NCBI GenBank assembly: GCA_964619885.1
Contig: CAZUGA010000046.1
Coordinates: forward strand, 1-35,343
DNA: 35,343 nt
Direction: 5' to 3'
Source: CAZUGA01 sp964619885
GTDB lineage: Bacteria > Pseudomonadota > Gammaproteobacteria > Methylococcales > UBA1147
Of the stretch, positions 1 through 7,970 are shown in pieces. The stretch's first letter is position 1. Each line of letters starts with the position of its first letter. The notes below the pieces were generated by a model. It was not told the DNA's origin, ran no database searches, and saw only the letters and a program-made list of their open reading frames with translations. A program made the position numbers and the translations under genes.

Positions 1-97
1 ATGCCTTCTCGCTATATAGGCTTCCCAGTATGTCGAAGTCACGGATTCAGGTTTTAGTGAAAAGCATAAAGCCGCGCTGGCTGCACTGAAATATAGT

Positions 98-1345
98 TTG
101 ACTGATCCAATGGACTTCACGGTTCTCGTCGGGCTGCCGGGAACCGGTAAAAGTGCTTTGTTGCAATATGTTCGAAGTACAGTAAAGAGCGACCATGCTG
201 TTGGCATAGATTTTACTATTGGATTCGTTTCCGATACTTCGGATTTCGGCGGTCAGCTGTCGCAGGGATTGCTCGCAACTTATGGATTGGACGTTACCAA
301 TCAAAGTCGGTCGAAAATGCACCAGGTGTTGCGCGAATATTTAATTGAAGAATGCTACAAGAAGGGAAGACAACCGTTTTTGGTCGTAGATCAAGCGGAA
401 AAAATAAATGCTAGTTCAATGGAAGAGCTTGGAGAATTAACAAATATAAGCGGTTATCGTGGTAAACGGCTACAGTTCATTCTCGCGGGTCAGAATAACT
501 TAATGCAAACTTTGAGATTACCGTGCTCGGTGCCAATAGCGCGGCAGATAGGTCAAATATTTACCCTGAAGCCGTTAAATTTATATGAAACAACCTGTTA
601 TATTCAACATCGTCTCAATGCTGCGGGTGCAGAAGGTAGAGCAATATTTGATGATGCTGCCTGCGAAATATTATTCGAGCTTTCTAGAGGTATCCCTCGA
701 CATATAAATAAATTATGCGATGTTGCGTTGGCACAGGGTTGTGAATATCAGAAACCGCTTTTGGACAGGGTTTTTATCGACGAAATATTGCGCAAGGCGC
801 ATCAAATAAATGCTGTGGATGAGCTTGAACGGGATTTGGAGGCTTTGGATGTACCAGACATCGATAGTTTGGCGAAACCGGAATCTACAGATGAGCGAGG
901 AATCGAACATAAATTGGAACTACCTCTTAAAACGGGCGCTGAGAAATTGGATAGCATTGAATGGCGAGTATCCAATCCCTGGGAAAAGTCGGTCGATCAA
1001 ATCAAACTTTTCGAATTGGATCGTTGGCGGGAAGCTGATGCTAACCTTACTGTAACAATGCCAAGGTCAGGGCCAATAGACGAGCCTGATAGGGTTAATA
1101 AAACAAGTTTATTGAATCTGTTTACCGAGAACAGGACAAACTTATTCGGTGTTCTAATTGTAATAGTAGGTGCTTTATTCGGGATTTTGATTGCTAGCTA
1201 TTTTTCCGGAGCTCAGACTCAACCCGAATCTCATGAGATGTCGGTGGCCAATACTCGGTCGGCATCTGCCATAGTTAGAGCGGTTAACGAGGCGGTAACA
1301 CCACAGAATGATTCAGTTTCCGGGGGTATTGACCGACCAAATTAG
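98..1345 (+). CDS. ExeA/MshM-like AAA+ ATPase with C-terminal membrane anchor; 5' end probably disrupted
   Basis: The AAA+ core begins almost at the first residue: Walker A GLPGTGKS at residues 12-19, a Walker B-like FLVVDQAEKI at 94-103 and a sensor-like ILAGQNN near 128-134. RGIPRHINKLCDVAL near 197-211 is typical of ExeA and PEP-CTERM/XrtA-locus secretion ATPases. The usual Walker B glutamate (VDEA) is Gln here. A single membrane segment lies at about 350-369, followed by about 45 polar residues; there is no peptidoglycan-binding domain. The only available start is TTG at 98, without a Shine-Dalgarno site. However, family-like sequence (GFSEKHKAALAALKYSL) reads in frame upstream of it, back to a TAG at 17-19, so the true N-terminus is probably lost to a frameshift. 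ATPase assignment is firm; the partner is unknown. Confidence 0.75.
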   Translation: MTDPMDFTVLVGLPGTGKSALLQYVRSTVKSDHAVGIDFTIGFVSDTSDFGGQLSQGLLATYGLDVTNQSRSKMHQVLREYLIEECYKKGRQPFLVVDQAEKINASSMEELGELTNISGYRGKRLQFILAGQNNLMQTLRLPCSVPIARQIGQIFTLKPLNLYETTCYIQHRLNAAGAEGRAIFDDAACEILFELSRGIPRHINKLCDVALAQGCEYQKPLLDRVFIDEILRKAHQINAVDELERDLEALDVPDIDSLAKPESTDERGIEHKLELPLKTGAEKLDSIEWRVSNPWEKSVDQIKLFELDRWREADANLTVTMPRSGPIDEPDRVNKTSLLNLFTENRTNLFGVLIVIVGALFGILIASYFSGAQTQPESHEMSVANTRSASAIVRAVNEAVTPQNDSVSGGIDRPN

Positions 1346-1377
1346 ATCAACCTGGCAAACAAAACTGGGCTGTTCGG

Positions 1378-1405
1378 GTGATCCTAATAGGGCTTAGCGG
1401 ATCAC
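1378..1405. terminator. Imperfect hairpin between convergent genes
   Basis: GTGATCC (1378-1384) pairs with GGATCAC (1399-1405), and the inner bases TAA/TTA can extend the stem past a small bulge. It lies between the stop of the ATPase gene and the stop of the opposing glycosyltransferase gene. There is no clear T-run on either side, so a terminator role is only a positional guess. Confidence 0.25.
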
Positions 1406-1452
1406 TAGCACCGCGTGTCAGATATTGCTAAGTTGGAGTCATCGTGGAATGA

Positions 1453-3141
1453 TTATTCAATATAATTATTTTCCTCAAATAGAATTGCAATTCCATAGTT
1501 GACTCGCAAACGTTTGACTTCTTTCAACGTTTTGGACATTTTGAGTACATTTGATTCAAATGTTTTGTTCCTCGGTTCATCTACCAGGAAATCGATCAGC
1601 CAAATTCTTTTTACATTCGTAGTCTTCTCAACTTTGGAAATTTCTTTTAACAGCGTTTCGGTCGGTCGTAACTGGTAGTCTGACGGAGGGAAATAATAAA
1701 CGATAGGGTTGATGAACCAGACATTGTCTACCAACATAAGGTCTCCGTCGGCGACTTGGGGTTTTAATTCATCAGCAAGCGCTTTGTAGTCGACATCGGG
1801 CATATTTGTATATTGATAGACAGAAAAAATACATAACACTGCCATGCCAATAATTGCAAACCGCTGTCCAACCTTATTTAATATAAAAATTCCGCGACAA
1901 GCGACCAATATAAAAAATGGACTAAGTGAAACCAATGCAAAATTTGCTAGCACCGGAGAGATAAAATGAACCAATATTAATATAGAAATAGGTATAACCA
2001 TCATAATAGTCGGAAGATCGCTAACTATATATTTTACTAATTTATGGCTACATATTTTCCTTGTGACTAATGTAATTTGAGGCCAGTTTTTAATAAAAAA
2101 TAACCAGCATAACATGGCCGTCATGGGAAGAAACAAACCTATCAAAAAGTATCTACTCCAATTTAATATTTTATCATTCATAAAAAGCATGTAATTTAAA
2201 ACTAATATTAATAGAGTAACTATTATCATAGTCCTCCATAATAGTTTTTGATTAATGCTGTTTCCAGAGTGATTGATCACCGTACTTTGGGTTACAGGTT
2301 TAAATCCGATAACCAGGAAAAAAGCTCCAATCAAACCAATCAGAAAGTTGACAAAATATGTTGGTTTGACCGTTGAATCTTCAATTACAATTCCGCCAAA
2401 TTGAGCCATTTGCAATAATCTGGGAAATAAATCGGATGCAAGATGACTCTGCAACTGCGAAAAGTAGACCAAGTAAGCAAATGCCGGACCTGCAAATAAC
2501 AACGCGATGAATTGTATGTTAAGTAATATGCTTGGGAATTTGCTTTCGCCACTGTTGCAAAACACCCAAAGCATTTGTGCAGCAAATATTGGCCAAAAAT
2601 ATGAGTCTACCCAAAGCCCAAAAATGCAACATATAAGGTAGAGTATTCCAACGTCCGTCTTCCAGATTTTCGACAATATTGATAGGAGGTAGCTGGATAA
2701 AACACCCAATAGAGCCAGCAATACCCACTGTTTTGCCATTTGGCTCCAGAAAATATGATGTCCGTGCAATGCCAATATAAACACCGAAAGTAACGCGGTT
2801 TTTCTATTGGTTGTTTCCTTTCCGAAAAGATAAAAGATTAATAATGTAAGAGTGCCAATCAATGCCGAGGAAGCTCGAATCCAAGAAATGTCCGTGCCAA
2901 ACATATTGGTCCATCCCAGCATTAATAGGTCGTGGCCTGGCAGGTGCGGATGATGTATTTTAAATGGTGCCGCAATTACCTCTAATATGGTTGATCTTTG
3001 TGCTGGATCAGTCATATACTCAGGAATTTTTATACCCGGGACGTAAAACTCTGGATGAGTCATCGAAAGTTTATCCAGGTTTTGGAAACGAATAACGCTT
3101 CCAACTACCACAATGAAAAATACCGTTAAAAAATATTTCAT
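1453..3141 (-). CDS. GT39/ArnT-like integral membrane glycosyltransferase
   Basis: A 562-residue polytopic protein. It opens with an N-in membrane helix followed by RFQNLD and a first extracytoplasmic loop rich in His, Pro and Glu. HPHLPGHDLLMLGWTNMFG at about 64-82 and the WIRASSALIGTLTLLIFYLFGKE segment after it match the layout of GT-C fold enzymes (PMT_2/GT39), which move a sugar from a polyprenyl-phosphate carrier to an acceptor on the periplasmic side. About 10-12 helices follow, then a soluble C-terminal domain of roughly 110 residues starting near MPDVDYKALADEL. The gene is clearly AT-richer than the pqq or metE regions. Neighbours (an ExeA-like ATPase and a LysM protein) fit an envelope polysaccharide locus. 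Sugar and acceptor cannot be read from the sequence. The flanking 3142-3403 gap is AT-rich with no gene visible. Confidence 0.75.
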   Translation of the reverse strand: MKYFLTVFFIVVVGSVIRFQNLDKLSMTHPEFYVPGIKIPEYMTDPAQRSTILEVIAAPFKIHHPHLPGHDLLMLGWTNMFGTDISWIRASSALIGTLTLLIFYLFGKETTNRKTALLSVFILALHGHHIFWSQMAKQWVLLALLGVLSSYLLSILSKIWKTDVGILYLICCIFGLWVDSYFWPIFAAQMLWVFCNSGESKFPSILLNIQFIALLFAGPAFAYLVYFSQLQSHLASDLFPRLLQMAQFGGIVIEDSTVKPTYFVNFLIGLIGAFFLVIGFKPVTQSTVINHSGNSINQKLLWRTMIIVTLLILVLNYMLFMNDKILNWSRYFLIGLFLPMTAMLCWLFFIKNWPQITLVTRKICSHKLVKYIVSDLPTIMMVIPISILILVHFISPVLANFALVSLSPFFILVACRGIFILNKVGQRFAIIGMAVLCIFSVYQYTNMPDVDYKALADELKPQVADGDLMLVDNVWFINPIVYYFPPSDYQLRPTETLLKEISKVEKTTNVKRIWLIDFLVDEPRNKTFESNVLKMSKTLKEVKRLRVNYGIAILFEENNYIE

Positions 3142-3403
3142 TATTTACAATACTCTTTATTAGTTAATTACAGATATAGACCTGATCATATGAATAAGTA
3201 TTGTTATATCGATAATATCGAAAACAAATTTGTAGTTATGTACATTATTTAGATAATTCTAAAAATAGACTATTTCCAGGAAGATAACTCTTTTGGCTCG
3301 AAGATGCTGAATAATTATTATCTGAGATTCTATATTGGAATATATTTTTACAGTATAGACAGTTTATTGAATAGATTACTTCGCTGTTTGTTGGAAGCGA
3401 AGC

Positions 3404-4165
3404 TTAAGATTTCTTATTGGTAGTCTGGGATGCGAAGTTGGGTGCCTGCGGGGAGAGTTGGTGCGGGTCGTCCAAAATATCGCGGTTTTCGTCGAATATC
3501 CGTTGATAGGCCGTACCGTCACCGTACATTTTTAGCGCGATCTTTGATAGTGAATCTCCATTTTGAACGACTAGCAATCCTTCAGGATTTAAAAAGATCG
3601 GCGCGACATTCGATTGACCAACCGTACCGGTGGTTTGAAACGATGCCTGATCACTACGCTCTTTACCTTGCCTTTGTTTCTCAACAGGTAGTACGGCCAA
3701 ACTTACCGCTTCGTCGAGTAACGAAGATACATATGGATCCTGTCTGGATTCGGTGGGTTTCTGGGTTACTTTTACGATTGTAGTTGCGGTTTTTGAGTTC
3801 ATATCTGGCGCTTTTATCACATCAAGAAATGTGTCTGCAGACCATTCTTTGCCTGCGTTGGCCCCACTGGATTCTGGTTCAATTTTTGATACATATTTGC
3901 GTTTAGAACGGTTGGCAATAATATCGACCAGCTTATTGGCTATAACTTCAGTTTTTTGCGGATCTTTTTGCGTGGTCTGTATCGCCATGTCCGAATCAGG
4001 AAGTGATTTTGGTGATGGATCGCTAAATAGCCAGGTGATCGCAAAAGCAATCGCAGCGGAGAGAATCAATACCGTGAATAAGATATTGTAGCGGTTGCCG
4101 CTACCTGGATTTTCTTGGTTAAAAATATGTTTAATTGCGTTTTTTAGTAATTCGAATAGTTTCAT
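3404..4165 (-). CDS. Membrane-anchored LysM protein with frameshifted C-terminus
   Basis: Residues 1-27 are a short cytoplasmic tail, 28-47 one transmembrane helix, and about 50-190 a polar low-complexity periplasmic linker. A LysM domain occupies about 198-240 (LLVVQNGDSLSKIALKMYGD, then NRDIL). LysM domains bind the glycan backbone of peptidoglycan, so this is probably a cell-wall tether. The final residues as read (after HQLSP) do not look like LysM. In the next frame the DNA encodes AGTQLRIPDYQ and a stop at 3414-3416, the classic LysM ending. One extra C in the C4 run (plus-strand G run, 3450-3453) would join the two frames and give a 250-residue protein. The last 14 residues as listed are therefore suspect. 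Confidence 0.75.
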   Translation of the reverse strand: MKLFELLKNAIKHIFNQENPGSGNRYNILFTVLILSAAIAFAITWLFSDPSPKSLPDSDMAIQTTQKDPQKTEVIANKLVDIIANRSKRKYVSKIEPESSGANAGKEWSADTFLDVIKAPDMNSKTATTIVKVTQKPTESRQDPYVSSLLDEAVSLAVLPVEKQRQGKERSDQASFQTTGTVGQSNVAPIFLNPEGLLVVQNGDSLSKIALKMYGDGTAYQRIFDENRDILDDPHQLSPQAPNFASQTTNKKS

Positions 4166-4282
4166 ATTAAACCTCGATAACGGGTTAGCTCGCTTGCTGA
4201 CGATGCATGACGCCGTAGGGTGTGATAAATTTCGACTTTAAAACAAGCCATTATTTTGGTTTTCAGCCAATTAAGTTGCGTC

Positions 4283-4942
4283 TTAATTGGTTGGTTTGAT
4301 AGTCGTTAATCCTAATAATTGCCACATTTGCATACCACCACGATAGTATTTTAATTTCTCCGGTGGGTAGCCAATCCGTAACAAACCTTTTATTGCTCTT
4401 GGGGATTGATCGCACCAAGGTCCGTTGCAGAATAGCAGTAGTTTTACTGCGGCGCTAAAATCCCATGCGCCGGAGGCAGTCTGTTTTCCGCCCAAAGCGG
4501 TTAGCACTTTTTGTAGGCTGGAATTATTCAGTTTTTCGGTAATTATTGTGAAAGGTATGTTAACAGCGCCCGGTATAGTGCCTTTGTGATACCATTCTGG
4601 AATTCGGGCATCGACCAACAATCCCTCAGCCTGTCTGACGTCGGTTAACAGAAAATCGAACAACTCTAGTTCGGCAATAGTTTCGACCCCGGGTGCCGCT
4701 TTTATTGGGTGAATACAGAAAGGTGGGCAGGGTCTGGACGTTTTTGCGAAACTGTTGTCGAGCTTATGACCGGTATCTTGGTTTCTCTCAATGCGTACAG
4801 TTTTTCCGGCGAAACGAATATCGATAAATGGTAAGTTTTCGGTCAAACTGACTTCGTTCGCCGACGTGTTTGCGGACCATAACGTTGCCACCAGAATAAT
4901 TGAGATTTGGGTATATCCCCAAAAGGACCTATTAGATTTCAT
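4283..4942 (-). CDS. Exported rhodanese-like protein with a CNGPWC active loop
   Basis: The start is set at the second Met (4942-4940): GGAGG (4948-4952) lies 5 nt ahead of it, and that motif overlaps the first ATG at 4954. The protein then opens MKSNRSFWGYTQ and has a hydrophobic segment ending near WSANTSANE, consistent with a Sec signal peptide. The rhodanese domain covers roughly residues 85-215: LLVDARIPEWYHKGTIPGAVNIPF is the typical first half, and LLFCNGPWCDQSPRA carries the active-site loop with the catalytic-position Cys at 172 and a second Cys at 177. Another pair, CPPFC, sits at 72-76 before the domain. Rhodanese-fold proteins carry sulfane sulfur or act as thiol redox proteins. 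Four cysteines in an exported protein suggest disulfide chemistry, but substrate and partner are not evident. Confidence 0.75.
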   Translation of the reverse strand: MKSNRSFWGYTQISIILVATLWSANTSANEVSLTENLPFIDIRFAGKTVRIERNQDTGHKLDNSFAKTSRPCPPFCIHPIKAAPGVETIAELELFDFLLTDVRQAEGLLVDARIPEWYHKGTIPGAVNIPFTIITEKLNNSSLQKVLTALGGKQTASGAWDFSAAVKLLLFCNGPWCDQSPRAIKGLLRIGYPPEKLKYYRGGMQMWQLLGLTTIKPTN

Positions 4943-5442
4943 CGATGCCTCCATTACGAAAAAGAGGCTGCCCTGTTAAAATTGTTGTTGGCTGTAAACG
5001 TGCCCCAAAAAACTCAAATAGGTCGGTTTTCGCTATTAAACATTTTAACCGGATGGCCTCGAAGCCCATGCCGAGTAGGCTTTTGTTGGTTTAACGAACA
5101 ACAAAGTCTTTCGAAACACTTGCTACTACCCGTTGTTCGTGTCAATTTTTTTTATGCCATCGGTGGTGTCATTATCAGACACATAACTCACCAAATATCA
5201 AAGCGATATGCTGGCATTGTCCAGCGGCGGTAATTGTATCATTTATGCCCTGTACGGACTCAATTGGTTAATTTTGATTGTTTGTAGCGAGTTCCGCTAA
5301 ATTTGTAGCGTGGCGGCTGCTGCTGCGTTTTTGATGTGCAAACTGTGGATATGGAGTACGTGCGAATATTGTTTCCGCCTTGATCGGAATCAGCGAAATC
5401 GGTATTGTTTAAAGCTCTATCGATTTTTTAGGGATCAAATTC
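4943..5442. other. 500-bp intergenic region without a recognisable gene
   Basis: Reading frames here have no family resemblance, no convincing ribosome binding sites and odd composition, so I call no gene. It must hold the promoter of the rhodanese gene on the minus strand and that of the lipoprotein gene on the plus strand. One structured site is visible: the inverted repeat at 5094-5140, listed separately. Confidence 0.5.
5094..5140. repeat. Inverted repeat with 9-bp arms upstream of a T8 run
   Basis: ACGAACAAC (5094-5102) is the exact reverse complement of GTTGTTCGT (5132-5140), with a 29-nt spacer. A run of eight T begins about 5 nt after the second arm. On the plus strand this looks like a terminator with a long loop, yet no plus-strand gene ends here. 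It could be an operator for the rhodanese gene or the end of a small RNA. Confidence 0.35.
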
Positions 5443-5880
5443 ATGTCAACCATCGCCGATCGATTTTCTCTGCAATGCTTTCTCGCTGGAATAGTGGCTG
5501 CGTTATTATTTAACGGTTGCTCTTTTTCGGCTAGTTCCGAAAGTTCTTCGAATATAATTTCAAGTCCATTTAAGTCTATCAGCGCGAGTTCTTCCACGGA
5601 AAGTTCGGATAAATATGAAAACGAAGTTCGTGACTACACCTCCGCGTACGTTCGCTCTTCGGCGTCCGACTATGCCGGATTCAAAAGTGGTATAAGTGAG
5701 ATCGCGGCTAGGCAAGGTGTTACCAATTGGGAAGTTCAACCGATAACGTATATCGCGATCGGCCGCGGTTTGAGAAAAGCCAATGTCAAAGGGATCGAAT
5801 ACGAGACCTTTAAGAAAAATTTGGCGGCAGGAGATTACAGCAGAATGCAAGATATCGAAAAAGGCTATCGTTCTAAGTAG
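5443..5880 (+). CDS. Small putative lipoprotein paired with the DUF4105-like gene
   Basis: A 145-residue protein with a basic N-terminus, a hydrophobic stretch at about 10-24 and a lipobox-like LFNGC with Cys at residue 26, suggesting signal peptidase II processing. A Ser-rich linker (about 27-55) is followed by a compact C-terminal part with ARQGVTNWEVQPITYIAIGRG and ending near IEKGYRSK. I do not recognise the family. The gene lies 47-65 nt upstream of the large exported protein in the same direction, so the two are probably co-transcribed and act together in the envelope. A GGGA stretch lies about 8-10 nt before the ATG. Confidence 0.65.
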   Translation: MSTIADRFSLQCFLAGIVAALLFNGCSFSASSESSSNIISSPFKSISASSSTESSDKYENEVRDYTSAYVRSSASDYAGFKSGISEIAARQGVTNWEVQPITYIAIGRGLRKANVKGIEYETFKKNLAAGDYSRMQDIEKGYRSK

Positions 5881-5894
5881 TCGCGGTTAGGTCG

Positions 5895-5924
5895 TAGCAC
5901 GGGGTTTGATCGTGCCCCGTGCTA
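5895..5924. terminator. Perfect 10-bp hairpin between the lipoprotein and DUF4105-like genes
   Basis: TAGCACGGGG (5895-5904) pairs exactly with CCCCGTGCTA (5915-5924) around a 10-nt loop. No T-run follows, so it is not a standard intrinsic terminator. In an intergenic position inside a likely operon it could slow transcription, stabilise the upstream message or set the ratio of the two products. Confidence 0.4.
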
Positions 5925-5945
5925 TAGGTGTATAGCCACCACTCA

Positions 5946-7940
5946 ATGTCTGAAATAAGGTTTAGCCTAAATGTTTCGGCGGTGCTAGTCGCGGTGCTGC
6001 TGTTGCTCGCTTTATTGTTGCCCAAGGTCGCTTATTGTTCAGCGACGCGGACGGTTGATTATCTTTATATCGATGCGGGTGAAGGGGATTCTAGTGGTGG
6101 GCACGCTGCCATAAGGTTTGGAGCAGATACATTTCACTTTCAATACTTTGACGGTGGTTTGCTCAGAGCAGTGCGTGAAGATTCTGCACATGTTGAATTC
6201 AAATACCGTTTCTTGGGAAATAGAACGGTCTATGTCAGTCCGATCGAGGTTGACGAAGAAACTTACCAATTGTTGAGGGATCGCTTTAACCATCGTTTCC
6301 TGTTACAAAATCAGCAATTCGCGTTGTTGGATTCGGTAAAGGCTGATCTCGGACTGATTGAATCACTGTTAGGGTTTTACGATGGGAAGCCTGATTCGCA
6401 GAATCCAAACAATATTGTTGTAGAGATCCGTGCAGCCGGGCTTTTTTTGACCGACAATGTTGGGAAATCGGACGCTATCGCGGAAGAATCACCGGTACTG
6501 CGTCGATTGGTAGCGCGCATGGCCGATTTATATGGCGTTGAATATTTAGCGCAGAAACAGGCGTCGGTCGAACGGGCAATCCGCCGGCTCAAGCCAACCG
6601 AATGGGATCTAAGCCAGGTTAATTTGGCCGAGGATAAATTTCCCACAGGTGCCTATTCATTCGCGAGCCGATACCGGGATCTACAAACCATGCGGGTTGC
6701 GCTGGAAGTGCTTCGGTTGGGCCGCTCGCTGCGACCGGAAGCCGAAGTGAGGCTGGAATCCGCAGAGTTTCAGCTTGATCAAACACAATTACTACAATTT
6801 AAACGCTACGCGCGAAAATTGAGCGACGAAATACTGGCCCTGGTCGAATCCGAACGGCCGGATTGGGGATTTCCGCTGTTGGTTGCGATGGCGCGCCTCA
6901 ACGCGATAGAGCGGTCGATACAAACTGGTCAATTGGTATTCGTGGATACTTTTGATCGAGAGGCTAAGCGCGTTGACTCGCGTGACCTGGATCGATATCA
7001 AGCAGCATTTCAATCCTTGCTGGGCGAAGCGCGGGCGGATTTTTTGGCGCAAAAGGCTAAGCTATATTCCATGCCGGTTATAGACGAGTTCGCGTACGCA
7101 AGGTTTGAATCAGCGGCGAATCTGTACGCTGAACTCTCGTTGGGATTGCAGAAGGGGCGGCCGATCCGGATTTTTGACGGTAATTTGATGCCGGTCCGGC
7201 AAGCACGATTATTCAGTTCGTCAATGCCCCGGTTGGATTCGGTAGAGTTACAATTGGCCAGCGCCAATGCATCTGCATTCCAGGTCGCGTATAGCTCGTC
7301 GGTCGCCGGTCTTTATCCGTACGATTTGCTCTCCAGAAATTGCGTTTCGGAGATATTTCGAGTTATTGATAGCGCTTTTGCCGATTCGATTAACCGAGAT
7401 GCGGTCGCCAGTCCAAGCGGCAATGCGCTAACAATTGGGGTTAGAACGGAATCTAAGCATCGGCTCGGTGGATACGTAGACGCTAAGCTAGTCAATGCGA
7501 TTCCGTACGTTTCAGCAGAGCGGGTCAATAGCGCCTATCGGGTTGGGGTCGAGCGCGAACTGCCTTCGTACAGAAAAATGATGCTGCAGCAAATTTACCG
7601 CAAAAATAACGGTCTGCTGACCTATCTAAAAGAGTCGAATACGCTAACCTCGTCTTTATACACACGCAATCCGGACGATTCATTATTTATTTTTTTTACC
7701 GATGATGCTGTGGTGCCTCGTCCGTTGTATGGTTCTGTCAACTTGCTGGCTGGTCTTGCGCAAAGCTTAGCTGGTGTATTCCTATCGCCGTTGGACGGAG
7801 GACAGACATTGCTCAATGGCGTCAAAGGTTTTTCGATGAGCTTGCCGGAGCTGGTGTTTTTTAATATGCGAAAAGGATCTTATCGGTTTCAGCCTTACCA
7901 CCGGTTGATGTCGCCACACCGGGTTGCATCCGGGGAATGA
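5946..7940 (+). CDS. Large exported protein resembling DUF4105 (possible papain-like His/Cys pair)
   Basis: I use the ATG at 5946; a GTG at 5928 in the same frame would add six residues, and neither has a strong Shine-Dalgarno site. A signal peptide covers about residues 1-30. Near the N-terminus DSSGGHAAIRFG (His 53) resembles the GHAALR motif of DUF4105 proteins, and far downstream LLSRNCVSEIFRVID (Cys 466) matches their NC motif. Such His and Cys motifs recall the NlpC/P60-type papain fold, but no activity is shown. The region between (about 90-400) is mainly helical by composition. The C-terminus includes two short hydrophobic stretches (SLFIFFTDDAVV and LLAGLAQSLAGVFL). The protein is probably periplasmic or outer-membrane associated and works with the small lipoprotein upstream. 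Confidence 0.6.
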   Translation: MSEIRFSLNVSAVLVAVLLLLALLLPKVAYCSATRTVDYLYIDAGEGDSSGGHAAIRFGADTFHFQYFDGGLLRAVREDSAHVEFKYRFLGNRTVYVSPIEVDEETYQLLRDRFNHRFLLQNQQFALLDSVKADLGLIESLLGFYDGKPDSQNPNNIVVEIRAAGLFLTDNVGKSDAIAEESPVLRRLVARMADLYGVEYLAQKQASVERAIRRLKPTEWDLSQVNLAEDKFPTGAYSFASRYRDLQTMRVALEVLRLGRSLRPEAEVRLESAEFQLDQTQLLQFKRYARKLSDEILALVESERPDWGFPLLVAMARLNAIERSIQTGQLVFVDTFDREAKRVDSRDLDRYQAAFQSLLGEARADFLAQKAKLYSMPVIDEFAYARFESAANLYAELSLGLQKGRPIRIFDGNLMPVRQARLFSSSMPRLDSVELQLASANASAFQVAYSSSVAGLYPYDLLSRNCVSEIFRVIDSAFADSINRDAVASPSGNALTIGVRTESKHRLGGYVDAKLVNAIPYVSAERVNSAYRVGVERELPSYRKMMLQQIYRKNNGLLTYLKESNTLTSSLYTRNPDDSLFIFFTDDAVVPRPLYGSVNLLAGLAQSLAGVFLSPLDGGQTLLNGVKGFSMSLPELVFFNMRKGSYRFQPYHRLMSPHRVASGE

Positions 7941-7970
7941 TTTTTCGAGGTCAATAGTTTCTGCGAATCG

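Noticed and set aside
4283..4942. Rhodanese as the PQQ-associated CXXCW motif protein
   Set aside because: There is no CXXCW motif, and the gene is almost 16 kb from the pqq operon; the active loop is CNGPWC.
4907..5233. Plus-strand frame overlapping the rhodanese start as a gene
   Set aside because: It overlaps the signal peptide region of a well-supported gene on the other strand, has no Shine-Dalgarno site and matches no family pattern.
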